DNA of 64,000 nt from Pseudomonas sp. G2-4 (GCF_030064125.1 NZ_CP125957.1:1488001-1552000); one strand, 5' to 3'; positions 34,661 through 44,113 are shown, counted from the stretch's first letter. Numbers and translations: made by a program. The notes: generated by a model from the letters alone, not told the origin.

Positions 34661-35545
34661 TCAGATAGCCAGTGCATGGGAGCCCTGTACGTAGCTGTAG
34701 CGCGGTCGACTTTCGTGGTGGGTCGGTTGCAGGAAGTCCATCAGGGCGTTGCGGCTGTCCCGGCAGGCGGCTTTGTGTTCCATGTCCAGGAAGTGCCCGG
34801 TGGCTTGCAGTGTGTTGAAGCTGCTGTGCTGCACGTGCTCGGCAAAGAGCTTGGCGTCATCGGCCGCGGTGTATTCGTCCCATTCGCCGTTCAGGAACAG
34901 CACTGGCACGTTGATTTTTTTCGCAGCGTTCACATAGCACAGCCGGTCGCTGTGGAGCACATCGCTGATATGAAAATGCATCTGCCCGTACTCATGCTCG
35001 GCCAGGCTGCTGACGTGGCGATAGTTGAAGCGCTTGAACAGCGGCGGCAGGTGTTTGCCAATGGTGCTGTTGACCAAGTGCCCGACACGGTCGCCGTCCA
35101 GGCTACCCAAGTAATCCACGCCGCGCTCCAGGTAGTCGCGCATTGGCGCATTGAGTACCGGTGAGAACGAGCTGATCACCGCTTTTTCGATGCGCCGTGG
35201 GCGTTGCGCCAAGGCGGTCAGCGTGGCGGCGCCGCCCCAGGAAAACGACAGCACATGCTCGGCGGCAAAGTGATCGATCAGTTCCAGGAGGATCTGGCCT
35301 TCGACCTCTTTCGTCAGCATTTTCTCATGCCGGTTGTGGGCTTTGGACTTGCCCGCGTAGGGCTGGTCGTAGAGCACGACGTTGAATTGTGGGTAGAGGT
35401 TTTTGGCGGTCTGTGCAAACGACGCAGTGGTGGCCATCGAGCCGTTGACCAGAATGATGGTCTTTTGTGCGGCGTCTGCGCGATAGAACTCCGTGTAAAC
35501 CCGATACTGACCCTGTATATCCAACACAGCGATTTCTGGCCTCAT
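34661..35545 (-). CDS. phaG: PhaG, (R)-3-hydroxyacyl-ACP thioesterase/transacylase
   Basis: 294 residues, nearly the size of P. putida PhaG, with the same start (MRPEIAVLDIQGQYRVYTEFY) and end (...HALAI). Alpha/beta-hydrolase fold with nucleophile Ser102 in SFSWGGAATL and a late GHFLDMEHKAAC segment. PhaG releases or transfers 3-hydroxyacyl groups from fatty-acid synthesis to polyhydroxyalkanoate precursors; RhlA is a paralogue. The start at 35545 follows AGGAG; an ATG five bases upstream is out of frame. It stands alone, far from a pha operon, as in other pseudomonads. Confidence 0.93.
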   Translation of the reverse strand: MRPEIAVLDIQGQYRVYTEFYRADAAQKTIILVNGSMATTASFAQTAKNLYPQFNVVLYDQPYAGKSKAHNRHEKMLTKEVEGQILLELIDHFAAEHVLSFSWGGAATLTALAQRPRRIEKAVISSFSPVLNAPMRDYLERGVDYLGSLDGDRVGHLVNSTIGKHLPPLFKRFNYRHVSSLAEHEYGQMHFHISDVLHSDRLCYVNAAKKINVPVLFLNGEWDEYTAADDAKLFAEHVQHSSFNTLQATGHFLDMEHKAACRDSRNALMDFLQPTHHESRPRYSYVQGSHALAI

Positions 35546-35856
35546 GTCATAAGACTCCTGGCAAGCGGGTATGCGCGCAATGAGATTGCACGAGCAATGT
35601 GACAGGTAGGCATACGCCTGGAAGATAAGGCCCATGTCGATCCAAAGAAGACGGTCGACGGGTGTTGTTATAGGCGGGCAGTCTGCCGGAGGGATAAGGC
35701 GGAACCTGAGGGTTCGAGCCGGCAAAAAGTTTCTTGGAAGTATGTTGTGACTCATCGGTCACATTTCGGCCGACGGTTTGATTCAAGCAGGGGGGCGAGG
35801 GTTGTGCAAGTGCCTATTTGAAAATTGTTCGACACTTCTGCCCGACGGTCATCGAC

Positions 35857-36549
35857 TCAGATCAGGCTGATCTCTTCAGGCGTCAAGGCGCGGTACTGAC
35901 CGGGCTCGAGGTCGGCATCCAGCAGCAGTGGCCCCATGCGTTCACGGTGCAGGCGCAGCACCTTGTTATCGAAGTGGCCGAACATGCGCTTGACCTGGTG
36001 ATAGCGTCCTTCAACGATGCTCAGTCGCGCTGATTTTGGCCCCAATAGCGCCAGCTCCGCCGGCTGGGTGGTGAGGTCTTCGAAGGCAAAGTACAAACCG
36101 CGGGCGAAGGTGACGGCGTATTCAGCGGTGATGGCTTGCTCGGTTTCGACGTAATAGACCTTGGGCAATTTGGTCTGCGGTTGAGTCAGGCGCCGCGACC
36201 AGTTGCCATCGTTGGTGATCAGCATCAGTCCGGTGGTGTTGAAGTCCAGGCGTCCGGCGATGTGCAGGTCGTCCTTGTCCGGTTCATTCAGCAGGTCCAG
36301 CACGGTGCGGTGCTGCGGGTCGCGGGTCGCGCTCACGCAGCCGGGTGGCTTGTGCAGCATGAAATAGCGCGCTGGTCGGCCCGCTTGCAGCACTTCGCTG
36401 TCTACTTCGACGCGGCTGAACTCACGCACTTGTGCATGGGAATCGCTGACGGCCTGACCGTCGATTCGCACCCGACGTTCCACCAGCATCAGTCGGACCT
36501 GTTGGCGATTGAAACGCGGCAAATTGCTGAGGAAGCGGTCAACACGCAT
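35857..36549 (-). CDS. rsuA: 16S rRNA pseudouridine synthase (RsuA family)
   Basis: 230 residues from ATG 36549. An N-terminal S4 RNA-binding domain (MRVDRFLSNLPRFNRQQVRL) precedes the catalytic domain with the aspartate in AGRLDFNTTGLML (Asp102). Late motif EGRYHQVKRMFGHFDNKV is typical of RsuA. It converts U516 in 16S rRNA. It follows the Cys-rich and GGDEF genes on the same strand with small gaps, so they probably share a transcript. Confidence 0.9.
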   Translation of the reverse strand: MRVDRFLSNLPRFNRQQVRLMLVERRVRIDGQAVSDSHAQVREFSRVEVDSEVLQAGRPARYFMLHKPPGCVSATRDPQHRTVLDLLNEPDKDDLHIAGRLDFNTTGLMLITNDGNWSRRLTQPQTKLPKVYYVETEQAITAEYAVTFARGLYFAFEDLTTQPAELALLGPKSARLSIVEGRYHQVKRMFGHFDNKVLRLHRERMGPLLLDADLEPGQYRALTPEEISLI

Positions 36550-36584
36550 GGGCAGTTCAGGCAAGAGAACGGAGGGCGCGCATC

Positions 36585-36803
36585 TTACGCGATCGGCCGG
36601 GGCTTGGCTTGCAGTTGGTCTTGGACCTGGGCGCAGCGCGGGCACAGGCAGGATTGATCGCGCAGTTCGGCTGGCAAGGCCTCCAGCACGGCCGGGTCGA
36701 TACTCACGCCGTAACACCAGCAGGCTCGGTCGACGGTTTTCGGATTGGCCAGGGTGCAGTCGTTGGTGGCGCCGCAGGCTGGGCAAAGCTCAGGATTATT
36801 CAT
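36585..36803 (-). CDS. Cysteine-rich CWC family mini-protein
   Basis: 72 residues with ten cysteines expected to bind zinc or another metal: ELCPACGATNDCTLAN, then ACWCYGVSI and SCLCPRCAQVQ. The CWC segment gives the family name. The start overlaps the 3' end of the GGDEF gene by eight bases, and rsuA follows 35 bases later. Role unknown. Confidence 0.8.
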   Translation of the reverse strand: MNNPELCPACGATNDCTLANPKTVDRACWCYGVSIDPAVLEALPAELRDQSCLCPRCAQVQDQLQAKPRPIA

Positions 36804-37542
36804 AGCTGGAGTGAGGCGATTCCACGCAGGTTCGGTTGCGTCCGGTCTGCCGGGCGCGTTGCAGCGCATGATCGGTCCGCAACAGCAGACTGTGCAAGAC
36901 GTCTTTATCCTGCAAGGTGGTGAGCCCAATGCTGACAGTCACCAACAGTTGTTTGCCACTGCAGAAGTAGCGCTGTGTTTCGATGCGTTGACGAATTTTC
37001 TCGGCGATGTTCAGGCCGGTCTTTCCATCGGTGTCCTTGAGCAGTACGACAAAGGCCTCGGCACTCCAGCGACACACAATGTCCGATTGCCGCAGGCTTT
37101 CAGTCAGGTCGCGAGCGAGCCCGGCCAGCAGTTGATCGGTGGCGATGTGACCGTGACTGGCGTCCAGCCGCTTGAAATCATCCAGCTCCAGCAACAGCGC
37201 GGTCATAGGTTTGGGTTCGCGCTGGGCTTCGTGCAGGGCTTGCACCGCCAGCAGGTCGAAACCGCGGCGGTTCGGCAGTTCGGTCAGGCTGTCGAGAATG
37301 GTTTGGGCGTCGATGCGGTGTTGGTAGTCATTGATCATTCGATACAACAGGGCCAAAACCGCCAACGTCACCAGCAGACCCAGCAAAAGATTCAGGTACA
37401 ACGCCTTGAGGATGTTGTCCCGTACCGAAGTATGGGCTGCGTAATAGCCCAGCAATGAAATGATCAGGAAACCTGCACCAAGCAGCGCCACCACGGCCAG
37501 CAGCGGCTTGCGCTGGGAATACAACGGCAAACGAAGCGACAT
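36796..37542 (-). CDS. Membrane protein with degenerate GGDEF domain
   Basis: 248 residues. Two N-terminal helices (LLAVVALLGAGFLIISLLG and ALYLNLLLGLLVTLAVLALL) are followed by a cytoplasmic GGDEF domain (ILDSLTELPNRRGFDLL). The active-site sequence is SAEAF in place of GGDEF, so catalysis should be lost. The inhibitory-site motif RxxD (RQSD) is kept five residues before it. Such proteins can act as c-di-GMP receptors. It overlaps the Cys-rich gene downstream. Confidence 0.82.
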   Translation of the reverse strand: MSLRLPLYSQRKPLLAVVALLGAGFLIISLLGYYAAHTSVRDNILKALYLNLLLGLLVTLAVLALLYRMINDYQHRIDAQTILDSLTELPNRRGFDLLAVQALHEAQREPKPMTALLLELDDFKRLDASHGHIATDQLLAGLARDLTESLRQSDIVCRWSAEAFVVLLKDTDGKTGLNIAEKIRQRIETQRYFCSGKQLLVTVSIGLTTLQDKDVLHSLLLRTDHALQRARQTGRNRTCVESPHSSYE

Positions 37543-37626
37543 GGCGATTCCCTTGGCTAGGACCCAATGGAGTCAGTTTAGTGGCCTTGTGGGAAAAGGT
37601 GCTCGGATTTGTAGGGTTTGTCGGAT

Positions 37627-37717
37627 TGTGGCGAGGGAGCTTGCTCCCGCTGGGCTGAGAAGCGGTCCCAAAAAGCGTCTGCTTCGCAGCCGAGCGGGAG
37701 CAAGCTCCCTCGCCACA
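37627..37717. repeat. REP pair, TGTGGCGAGGGAGC family
   Basis: Complete inverted pair with the inner GCTTCGCAGC element, between the GGDEF gene and the end of the guanidine operon. Confidence 0.93.
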
Positions 37718-37726
37718 GGTTCCGCT

Positions 37727-39505
37727 TTATTCCAGGCTACGCAGATAGGTCCGCCATCCCCCCAGATGGCTGATGTCTCGGGCTCCCTCCAAACCATACG
37801 CCTCGCAAATGAATCCGCTTTCCCAGCGGCCATCGGCCAATTGCACCTTGCCCAGCCCCAGTGGCGCGGGGATGCCGGTCAGGAACGAGCCTAGTTCGCT
37901 GCTCGGCAGTTCCCAGACCTCCACCTCGATCGCCACGCCGCCCTCGCTGACACGAAGCATCCCGGGTCGCAGGGGCGGGCCGCCGGCCAAGGCATAGAGG
38001 CGGTAATCCGCTGAGCTCTGGGTGGCCTCGATCAGACGGGCACCGCGTTGCTTGAGCTGCCAATTCAGCGCCAACCCGTCCAGGTGCGCGCCGCACACCA
38101 CCAGCCGCGCCCGGTCGTGGCGCGCAGGGTTGGCGGGAACGGGCAGGGCCTTGTCCTGTTGACGCTGCAAGGCATCGGCAACGCTCAAGAGGTATTGATC
38201 GGTGAACGCTTGGCCGAACAGTGTCACGCCCCACGGCAAGCCGTTGGCCATGAACGCGCAGGGAACGGCGACGGCGGCGTAGTCCAGCAGGTTCATGAAA
38301 TTGGTGTAGTAACCCAGTTCTGAGTTGCGCAGCACCGGTTCGGCGCTGAGTTCGGCGAGGGTCACCGGGCGTCCGATGGTTGGTGTGAGGACGCAATCAA
38401 GCGCGTCGATGGCGCGGTCGCATTGGGCTTTGAGCGCTTGCAGACGGTAGCGGGCGCGGAAGGTTTGTACGCCATCTACCGTAGGCGCTTTGGCCAATAC
38501 GGCGCGGATGACGGGCAGTACGGCCTCGGGCTCGCGTTCCATCAAGGGGCCGGCAACACTGTAGCGCTCGGCCACCCACGGTCCTTCATAAAGCAGTCGT
38601 GCGGCTTCCAGGAATGGCGACAGGTCCAGTTCCACCGCTTCGCCACCCAGGCGTTCGAGTCGCTCGACGGCCTCGAGGAATAGAGACGGACTTTCAGGGC
38701 AGCCGAAAAACTCCAGGTCTTGCTGGCGCGGCACACCGAAGCGAAAGCGTCGGGGCACACCGAACGCAAAGCCATCGTTCCACTGCGGGTTGTTGCGGCT
38801 GTAGTCGTCACAAGGATCTGGGCGGGCCGTCAGCGCCAACAGCTGGCTGGCTTCCCTCGCCGTCGCCGTGAAGGTCGTGACGCAGTCCAGCGTGCGACAG
38901 GCCGGGACCACGCCCGCCGTGGAGATCAATCCCAGGGTGGCTTTCAATCCCACCAGGTTGTTCAGTGCGGCTGGCACCCGACCGGAGCCGGCGGTATCGG
39001 TGCCCAAGGCAAAACTGGCCACGCCCAAGGCCACCGCCAGGGACGAACCGGCGCTCGAACCGCCTGCCGGATAGTCGGGCAGCACGCTGTTGCGACAGGC
39101 GCCGTAAGGTGAGCGGGTGCCATTGAGCCCGGTGGCGAATTGGTCGAGGTTGGTCTTGCCCAAGGGGATCGCGCCGAGTGCCAGCAACTGCTCGACGATG
39201 GTGGCCGAACGTGGCGGTACGTAGGCAAACGAAGGGCAGGCGGCAGTGGTGGGAATGCCGGCCAGGTCGATGTTGTCCTTGATGGCAAAAGGTACGCCGT
39301 ACAGCGGCAGGCTCTCCAGGTCGCGGCCTTCCAACGCGGCCAGGTAGGGTTCCAGTTCCTCGGCCGTCAGCAGGTGAATGAACAGGTGATAGTCCGGGTT
39401 CAGCGCCGCGGCTTTTTCCCGCAGATCCAACAGCAATTTACGCGGCGTCAGTTCGCCGCTGCGGTAGGCATTGCGCAGGTCGTCCAAGCGAAGGGAGAAG
39501 TTCAT
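37727..39505 (-). CDS. atzF: Allophanate hydrolase
   Basis: 592 residues from ATG 39505 (AAGGATT upstream). The amidase-signature domain (about 1-450) carries the Lys of PFAIKDNIDLAG and the Ser pair in PAGGSSAGSSLAVALG. The C-terminal domain (about 470-592; RLVVCGAHLDGLALNWQL, GFICEAYGLEG) is the typical AtzF extension that completes decarboxylation. It converts allophanate to ammonia and CO2 as the last step of the pathway. It lies 22 bases after the carboxylase gene. An upstream frame extension inside the carboxylase is rejected. Confidence 0.93.
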   Translation of the reverse strand: MNFSLRLDDLRNAYRSGELTPRKLLLDLREKAAALNPDYHLFIHLLTAEELEPYLAALEGRDLESLPLYGVPFAIKDNIDLAGIPTTAACPSFAYVPPRSATIVEQLLALGAIPLGKTNLDQFATGLNGTRSPYGACRNSVLPDYPAGGSSAGSSLAVALGVASFALGTDTAGSGRVPAALNNLVGLKATLGLISTAGVVPACRTLDCVTTFTATAREASQLLALTARPDPCDDYSRNNPQWNDGFAFGVPRRFRFGVPRQQDLEFFGCPESPSLFLEAVERLERLGGEAVELDLSPFLEAARLLYEGPWVAERYSVAGPLMEREPEAVLPVIRAVLAKAPTVDGVQTFRARYRLQALKAQCDRAIDALDCVLTPTIGRPVTLAELSAEPVLRNSELGYYTNFMNLLDYAAVAVPCAFMANGLPWGVTLFGQAFTDQYLLSVADALQRQQDKALPVPANPARHDRARLVVCGAHLDGLALNWQLKQRGARLIEATQSSADYRLYALAGGPPLRPGMLRVSEGGVAIEVEVWELPSSELGSFLTGIPAPLGLGKVQLADGRWESGFICEAYGLEGARDISHLGGWRTYLRSLE

Positions 39506-39527
39506 GGGGTTAATCCTTTGATTGAGT

Positions 39528-42500
39528 TCAGTCACGTTCCAGCACCACGACGCGCTGTCCGGCGCGCACCGCCGAACCGGGCTGGACGCGCACCTCGCGT
39601 ACCACGCCGGCCGAGGGCGCAAGCACCGGGATTTCCATCTTCATCGATTCCAGGATGACCAGCACATCGCCGGCCTCGACCCGAGCACCAACCTCCACCT
39701 GAACCTGCCAGAGGTTACCGGCGATGTGGCTGTCGACGCTCAGTTGACCCTCGGTCAGCAGCGAGTCTTCGCTCGGCGCGCTGGCCGGTTCTTCGCTGTC
39801 GAAATGTGCCTGGCCACTGGCGATCCAACGCTCGCGCTCGGCGTCGAAGGCGCCTTGTTGCCGTTGCCGGAACGCGGCGATGCTGTCGGCCTCCTGTGCC
39901 AGGAAACGCTGGTAATCAGCGAGGTTGAGTTGGCTATGCTCGATCTCCAGGTCGAAGCGGCCCAGCGGGAAATCCCGGCGGATTCGCAACAGCTCCTCGG
40001 CGCTGACCGGGTAGAAGCGGATCTGGTCGAAAAACCGCAGCAGCCAGGGCTTGCCGTCGAATGCGGCGACGTCCCGATAACGATTCCACATCTGCAACGT
40101 GCGCCCGACGAACTGATAGCCGCCCGGACCTTCCATGCCGTACACGCACATATAGGCGCCACCGATGCCCACCGAGTTTTCCGCGGTCCAGGTCCGGGCC
40201 GGGTTGTATTTGGTGGTCACCAGCCGATGCCGTGGGTCCAGTGGCGTGGCGACCGGCGCACCGAGGTAGACGTCCCCCAGGCCCATCACCAGGTAGCTGG
40301 CGTCGAACACCGTGCGCTGCACTTCATCGAGGTTGGGCAGGTCGTTGATGCGTCGGATGAACTCCAGGTTGCTCGGGCACCAGGGCGCGTCCTTGCGCAC
40401 GGTGGTCATGTATTTTTCGATGGCGAGCTGGCAGGCCGGATCGTCCCAGGACAATGGCAGGTGGACGATGCGCGACGGCACTTGCAGATCCTGCGCGGCG
40501 CACACGGCGTCCCACTGACCGGCGACGATGCTCAGTAGATCGACCAGGGGCAATTGCTCGGGTTGGTAATGCACTTGCAGCGAGCGAATGCCCGGCGTCA
40601 GGTCGATCACGCCGTGCAGGTGTTTGTGTTCCAAAGCTTGCATCAAGGCGTGGGCGCGAAAGCGCAGCACCAGGTCCAGTTCGGGGGCGCCGATTTCCAG
40701 CAGTAGATGGGTGTCGCCGGATAGTCTTGCCACCAGGCGGGTATCATCCTGGCCAATATCCAGCACCACAGGCGACACGACCCCCCGTGGGAGCGAGCTT
40801 GCTCGCGATAGCGGAGGGACATCCAACATCGAGGTCACTGACTGACCGCCATCGCGAGCAAACTCGCTCCCACACTGATCCCATTTCAAGGCGAGTGATC
40901 GGGCGGTTGATATATCCACCGGCACAAACCGCACCTTGTCCCCAGCCTTGAGTTGCCCCAATTGCCAAAGGTCCGCCTCGATCACCGTCACCGGGCAGAC
41001 GAAGCCGCCCAGGCTTGGGCCGTCGGGGCCGAGGATGACCGGCATGTCGCCGGTGAAGTCCACGGCGCCGATGGCGTAGGGGTTGTCATGGATGTTGGAC
41101 GGATGCAGCCCTGCCTCGCCACCGTCGGCGCGTACCCATTCAGGTTTCGGCCCGATCAGTCGTACGCCGGTGCGGCTGGAGTTGAAGTGTACTTCCCAGG
41201 CGGTGTCGAAGAACGTCTGGATGTAGCGCTCGGTGAAGTATTCGGGCGCGCCGTGGGGGCCGTAGATCACGCGGATCTGGCGCACGGTTGGCAGCTCCAG
41301 GATCGGCGCGCTCGTGGGTGCCAGCGTCGAGTGCTCATCCAGCGGCGCCAGGTGCAACACGTCGCCGGTACACAACGCTCGTCCGCCATGGCCGCCAAAC
41401 TGGCCGAGGGTAAACGTGCTTTTACTGCCCAGGTAATCCGGCACTTGCACGCCACCTTGCAGGCACAAGTAGCTGCGCGCGCCGGCCCCAGAGATGTTGC
41501 CGATTGCCAGGGTGGCGCCGGCACAAATCGACAACGGCGTATTCATCGGCACGGCTTCACCGTCCAGGGCGAGGGCAATCACCGCGCCGGTCACGGCGAC
41601 CCGGGCATTGCAGTTGAAGCGCAGCAGAGGCCCGTTCATGGTGATTTCCAACGCCGCGGCCCCTTCTTCATTACCCAGCAGGCGATTGCCCAGGCGCAGC
41701 GAACGGCTGTCCATTGGCCCCGATGGCGGAACACCCACCGCCCAGTAACCGAGGCGACCGGGATAGTCCTGGATGCTGGTCTGGGTGCCGGGGCTGAGCA
41801 CTTCAACGGTGTTGGCGCGATAGACCAGCGCCTCCAGGCAGCGGGTCCAGGGCTGGCCGTTGGCAAACGGTGCATCGAGCAGAATCTGTTGCAGGTAGTC
41901 GCGATTGGTTTCGACGCCGTACAGCAGGCTTTCGTCCAGCGCTTGATACAAGCCCAGGCGCGCCTGCTCGCGGGTTGGCGCCCAGCGAATGACTTTGGCG
42001 ATCATCGGGTCGAAGTAGGGCGGGATCTGGCAACCGGCCTCGACCCAGGTGTCGATGCGCAACTGTTTGCCGTCGCATTGCGGGAATTGCACAGCGGTCA
42101 GCAAGCCGGGGCTGGGCTGGAAATCCCGGCCCGGATCTTCGGCGTACAGGCGTGCCTGAATCGCGTGGCCCTCGGCTTTCAAACCCTGGCTCAACTCCCT
42201 CAGTGGCGGCAGATCACCGGCAGCCAGTTGCACCATCCAACGCACCAGGTCCACGTCCCATACTTGCTCGGTGACGCCGTGCTCCACTTGCAGGCGGGTG
42301 TTCACTTCCAGGAAGTAAAAGCGCCCCGCGTCGCTGTCGAACACGAACTCCACGGTGCCGGCGCTGCGGTAGTTCACGGCCTTGGCCAGTTGGATCGCCG
42401 CTGCGCAGAGCGCGTCGGCCATGCCCTCGGGCAGGTTCGGCGCTGGCGTTTCTTCGAGGACTTTCTGGTTGCGCCGCTGCACTGAGCAGTCGCGCACGCC

Positions 42501-43169
42501 CAAGGCGATGACCTCGCCCGCGCCATCGCCGAATACCTGTACTTCTAGATGTCGCGCACGTTCGATGTACTTCTCGATGAACACGCCGGCATCGCTGAAG
42601 TTGTTCTGGCCCAGGCGCTTGACGGCTTCAAAGGATTCGCTCAGCTCGGCGGCACTGCGGCAAACGCGCATGCCGATTCCGCCGCCGCCAGCGGTACTTT
42701 TGAGCATCACCGGATAGCCGATCTGGGTGCCGGCCAACAGCGCGGCGTCGAGGCTGTCGAGCAGTTCGGTGCCTTCGAGCAGTGGCACACCGTGTTGCCG
42801 AGCCAGGTCGCGGGCGGTGTGCTTGAGGCCGAACACGCGCAGTTGCTGTGGCGTCGGACCAATGAAGGCGATACCGACCGCTTCGCAGGCTTCGGCGAAA
42901 GCCGCGTTTTCGGAGAGAAAGCCATAGCCGGGATGAATCGCCGTCGCGCCGCTGCTCTTGGCGATCGCCAGAAGCTTGTCCACCGCCAGATATGTATTGG
43001 CCGCCGCGCCTTCGCCCAGGCTGTGGGCTTCGTCGGCCTGCAAGATATGCAGGCTGGCGGCGTCGGCCTGGGAATACACCGCGACGCCTTGGACTTTCAG
43101 TTCGCGCAGGGTCCGCAGGATGCGGCAGGCGATGGCGCCACGGTTGGCGATGAGGATTTTTTCGAACAT
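39528..43169 (-). CDS. Biotin-dependent guanidine (urea-type) carboxylase with an in-frame REPIN
   Basis: 1213 residues from ATG 43169 (GAGGGG upstream). Domains in order: biotin carboxylase (about 1-450; FEKILIANRGAIACRILR, GGGGIGMRVC), AHS2/KipA-like carboxyltransferase (from about 475; PGTQTSIQDYPGRLGYW), AHS1/KipI-like (from about 795; ARLSGDTHLLLEIG), and a C-terminal biotinyl domain (VILESMKMEIPV). Residues about 765-795 are encoded by a REPIN read in frame. The gene is annotated as urea carboxylase in many genomes, but in operons with DUF1989 genes and ykkC riboswitches the enzyme carboxylates guanidine. A guanidine-II riboswitch precedes it. Confidence 0.92.
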   Translation of the reverse strand: MFEKILIANRGAIACRILRTLRELKVQGVAVYSQADAASLHILQADEAHSLGEGAAANTYLAVDKLLAIAKSSGATAIHPGYGFLSENAAFAEACEAVGIAFIGPTPQQLRVFGLKHTARDLARQHGVPLLEGTELLDSLDAALLAGTQIGYPVMLKSTAGGGGIGMRVCRSAAELSESFEAVKRLGQNNFSDAGVFIEKYIERARHLEVQVFGDGAGEVIALGVRDCSVQRRNQKVLEETPAPNLPEGMADALCAAAIQLAKAVNYRSAGTVEFVFDSDAGRFYFLEVNTRLQVEHGVTEQVWDVDLVRWMVQLAAGDLPPLRELSQGLKAEGHAIQARLYAEDPGRDFQPSPGLLTAVQFPQCDGKQLRIDTWVEAGCQIPPYFDPMIAKVIRWAPTREQARLGLYQALDESLLYGVETNRDYLQQILLDAPFANGQPWTRCLEALVYRANTVEVLSPGTQTSIQDYPGRLGYWAVGVPPSGPMDSRSLRLGNRLLGNEEGAAALEITMNGPLLRFNCNARVAVTGAVIALALDGEAVPMNTPLSICAGATLAIGNISGAGARSYLCLQGGVQVPDYLGSKSTFTLGQFGGHGGRALCTGDVLHLAPLDEHSTLAPTSAPILELPTVRQIRVIYGPHGAPEYFTERYIQTFFDTAWEVHFNSSRTGVRLIGPKPEWVRADGGEAGLHPSNIHDNPYAIGAVDFTGDMPVILGPDGPSLGGFVCPVTVIEADLWQLGQLKAGDKVRFVPVDISTARSLALKWDQCGSEFARDGGQSVTSMLDVPPLSRASSLPRGVVSPVVLDIGQDDTRLVARLSGDTHLLLEIGAPELDLVLRFRAHALMQALEHKHLHGVIDLTPGIRSLQVHYQPEQLPLVDLLSIVAGQWDAVCAAQDLQVPSRIVHLPLSWDDPACQLAIEKYMTTVRKDAPWCPSNLEFIRRINDLPNLDEVQRTVFDASYLVMGLGDVYLGAPVATPLDPRHRLVTTKYNPARTWTAENSVGIGGAYMCVYGMEGPGGYQFVGRTLQMWNRYRDVAAFDGKPWLLRFFDQIRFYPVSAEELLRIRRDFPLGRFDLEIEHSQLNLADYQRFLAQEADSIAAFRQRQQGAFDAERERWIASGQAHFDSEEPASAPSEDSLLTEGQLSVDSHIAGNLWQVQVEVGARVEAGDVLVILESMKMEIPVLAPSAGVVREVRVQPGSAVRAGQRVVVLERD
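40786..40875. repeat. REPIN inside the carboxylase gene
   Basis: A complete TGTGGGAGCGAGC-family pair (left arm CGTGGGAGCGAGC, right arm ending CTCGCTCCCACA) lies wholly within coding sequence. It is 90 bases long and keeps the frame open, including through both palindromes. Confidence 0.95.
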
Positions 43170-43209
43170 GGCATTACCCCTCAGGCACGCATGTCTGCCT
43201 GAACTGGGA

Positions 43210-43259
43210 TGCGGGCCGTCCCGCAGTTTTCGATGGCCGCCGGGGTCGTCCCTGGCGGC
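43210..43259 (-). ncRNA. Guanidine-II riboswitch (mini-ykkC) before the carboxylase
   Basis: Minus strand: hairpin P1 GCCGCCAGGG-ACGA-CCCCGGCGGC (43259-43236) and hairpin P2 TGCGGG-ACGG-CCCGCA (43225-43210), joined by a 10-base linker. Both four-base loops fit ACGR, and stems close with GGG/CCC, exactly the guanidine-II layout in which the two loops kiss and each binds guanidine. It lies 41 bases before the start codon. A third small stem (CAGGCA/TGCCTG, 43201-43182) abuts the GAGGGG ribosome site and could be the expression switch. Confidence 0.85.
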
Positions 43260-43284
43260 AAACCTCCAAACATCACTGCGCCCC

Positions 43285-43373
43285 TGTGGGAGCGAGCTTG
43301 CTCGCGATAGCGACGGCACATCCAACATCAAGGTGGCTGAAAGACCGCTATCGCGAGCAAGCTCGCTCCCACA
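43285..43373. repeat. REPIN, TGTGGGAGCGAGC family
   Basis: Complete pair in the 302-base gap between the DUF1989 gene and the carboxylase, just upstream of the guanidine-II element. It may attenuate readthrough or protect the upstream mRNA. Confidence 0.95.
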
Positions 43374-43471
43374 AGGGGATGGGTGGTGTTCATGAACCTT
43401 TGTTTATTTGATGCACTGTCCCGACCGGCTCTGGCACAACACAAACAACCAGCGCCGCAGGCGGATGAGTT

Positions 43472-44113
43472 TCAGTTCCATATCAGCAGCTCCGCAGGTG
43501 TGGGGTTGTAGGCGTTGCATGGGTTGTTCAGTTGCGGGCAGTTGGAGATCAGCACGATCACGTCCATCTCGGCCCGCAGATCGACGTATTTGCCCGGCGC
43601 TGAGATCCCGTCTTCGAAGGTCAGGCCACCGTCGGCGGTGACCGGCACGTTCATGAAGAAGTTGATGTTCGGCCCGATATCGCCCTTGCCCAGTCGGCCG
43701 TCGTGGGCGCAGGCCCGCAGGTAGTTGTCACGGCAGCTGTGCATGTAGCGTTTTTCCAGGGCGTAGCGCACGGTGTTGCTTTCCTGGGCGCAGGCGCCGC
43801 CGAGGGTGTCGTGGCGTCCACAGGTGTCTTCGACGATGGTCAGCATCGGGTGGCCGAGGTTCGAATACAGCACGCTGCCGGTGCTCAGGTAAACGCTGTT
43901 CTGCCGGCGCAGCGTGCGCTGCACGTCGTAGCGTTCCTTGGGGTTGGCCAGGCTGTAGAACAGCGTATCGACGGCTTGGTTGCCTTCCAGGTCGAGAATG
44001 CGCAAGGTCTGGCCGGCCTTGACCTCCACCAGCCACGGCTCCCCGGCGGGAATGGTGGCGCGGTAGATGGCGGTGTCAGGCTGCTTTTGTACGGTGGCGA
44101 TGGCGAGTGACAT
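43472..44113 (-). CDS. DUF1989 protein, carboxyguanidine deiminase subunit (UAAP2 type)
   Basis: 213 residues of the urea-carboxylase-associated family. Metal-ligand candidates are in [18 protein letters not shown] and at the end in [16 protein letters not shown]. The core [18 protein letters not shown] is typical. Family work on Pseudomonas identified the paired DUF1989 proteins as carboxyguanidine deiminase (CgdAB), which turns carboxyguanidine into allophanate. Which of the two genes is A or B is not decided here. It begins 11 bases after the stop of its paralogue. Confidence 0.85.
   Translation of the reverse strand: MSLAIATVQKQPDTAIYRATIPAGEPWLVEVKAGQTLRILDLEGNQAVDTLFYSLANPKERYDVQRTLRRQNSVYLSTGSVLYSNLGHPMLTIVEDTCGRHDTLGGACAQESNTVRYALEKRYMHSCRDNYLRACAHDGRLGKGDIGPNINFFMNVPVTADGGLTFEDGISAPGKYVDLRAEMDVIVLISNCPQLNNPCNAYNPTPAELLIWN

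Noticed and set aside
40953..42485. 510-codon open frame on the plus strand
   Set aside because: It lies wholly antisense to the carboxylase gene, is Gly/Gln/His/Arg rich as GC-rich antisense frames are, and has no recognisable domain.
43170..43331. N-terminal extension of the carboxylase frame
   Set aside because: The extra 54 codons run through a REPIN and the guanidine-II element; the family start FEKILIANRG with a ribosome site is at 43169.
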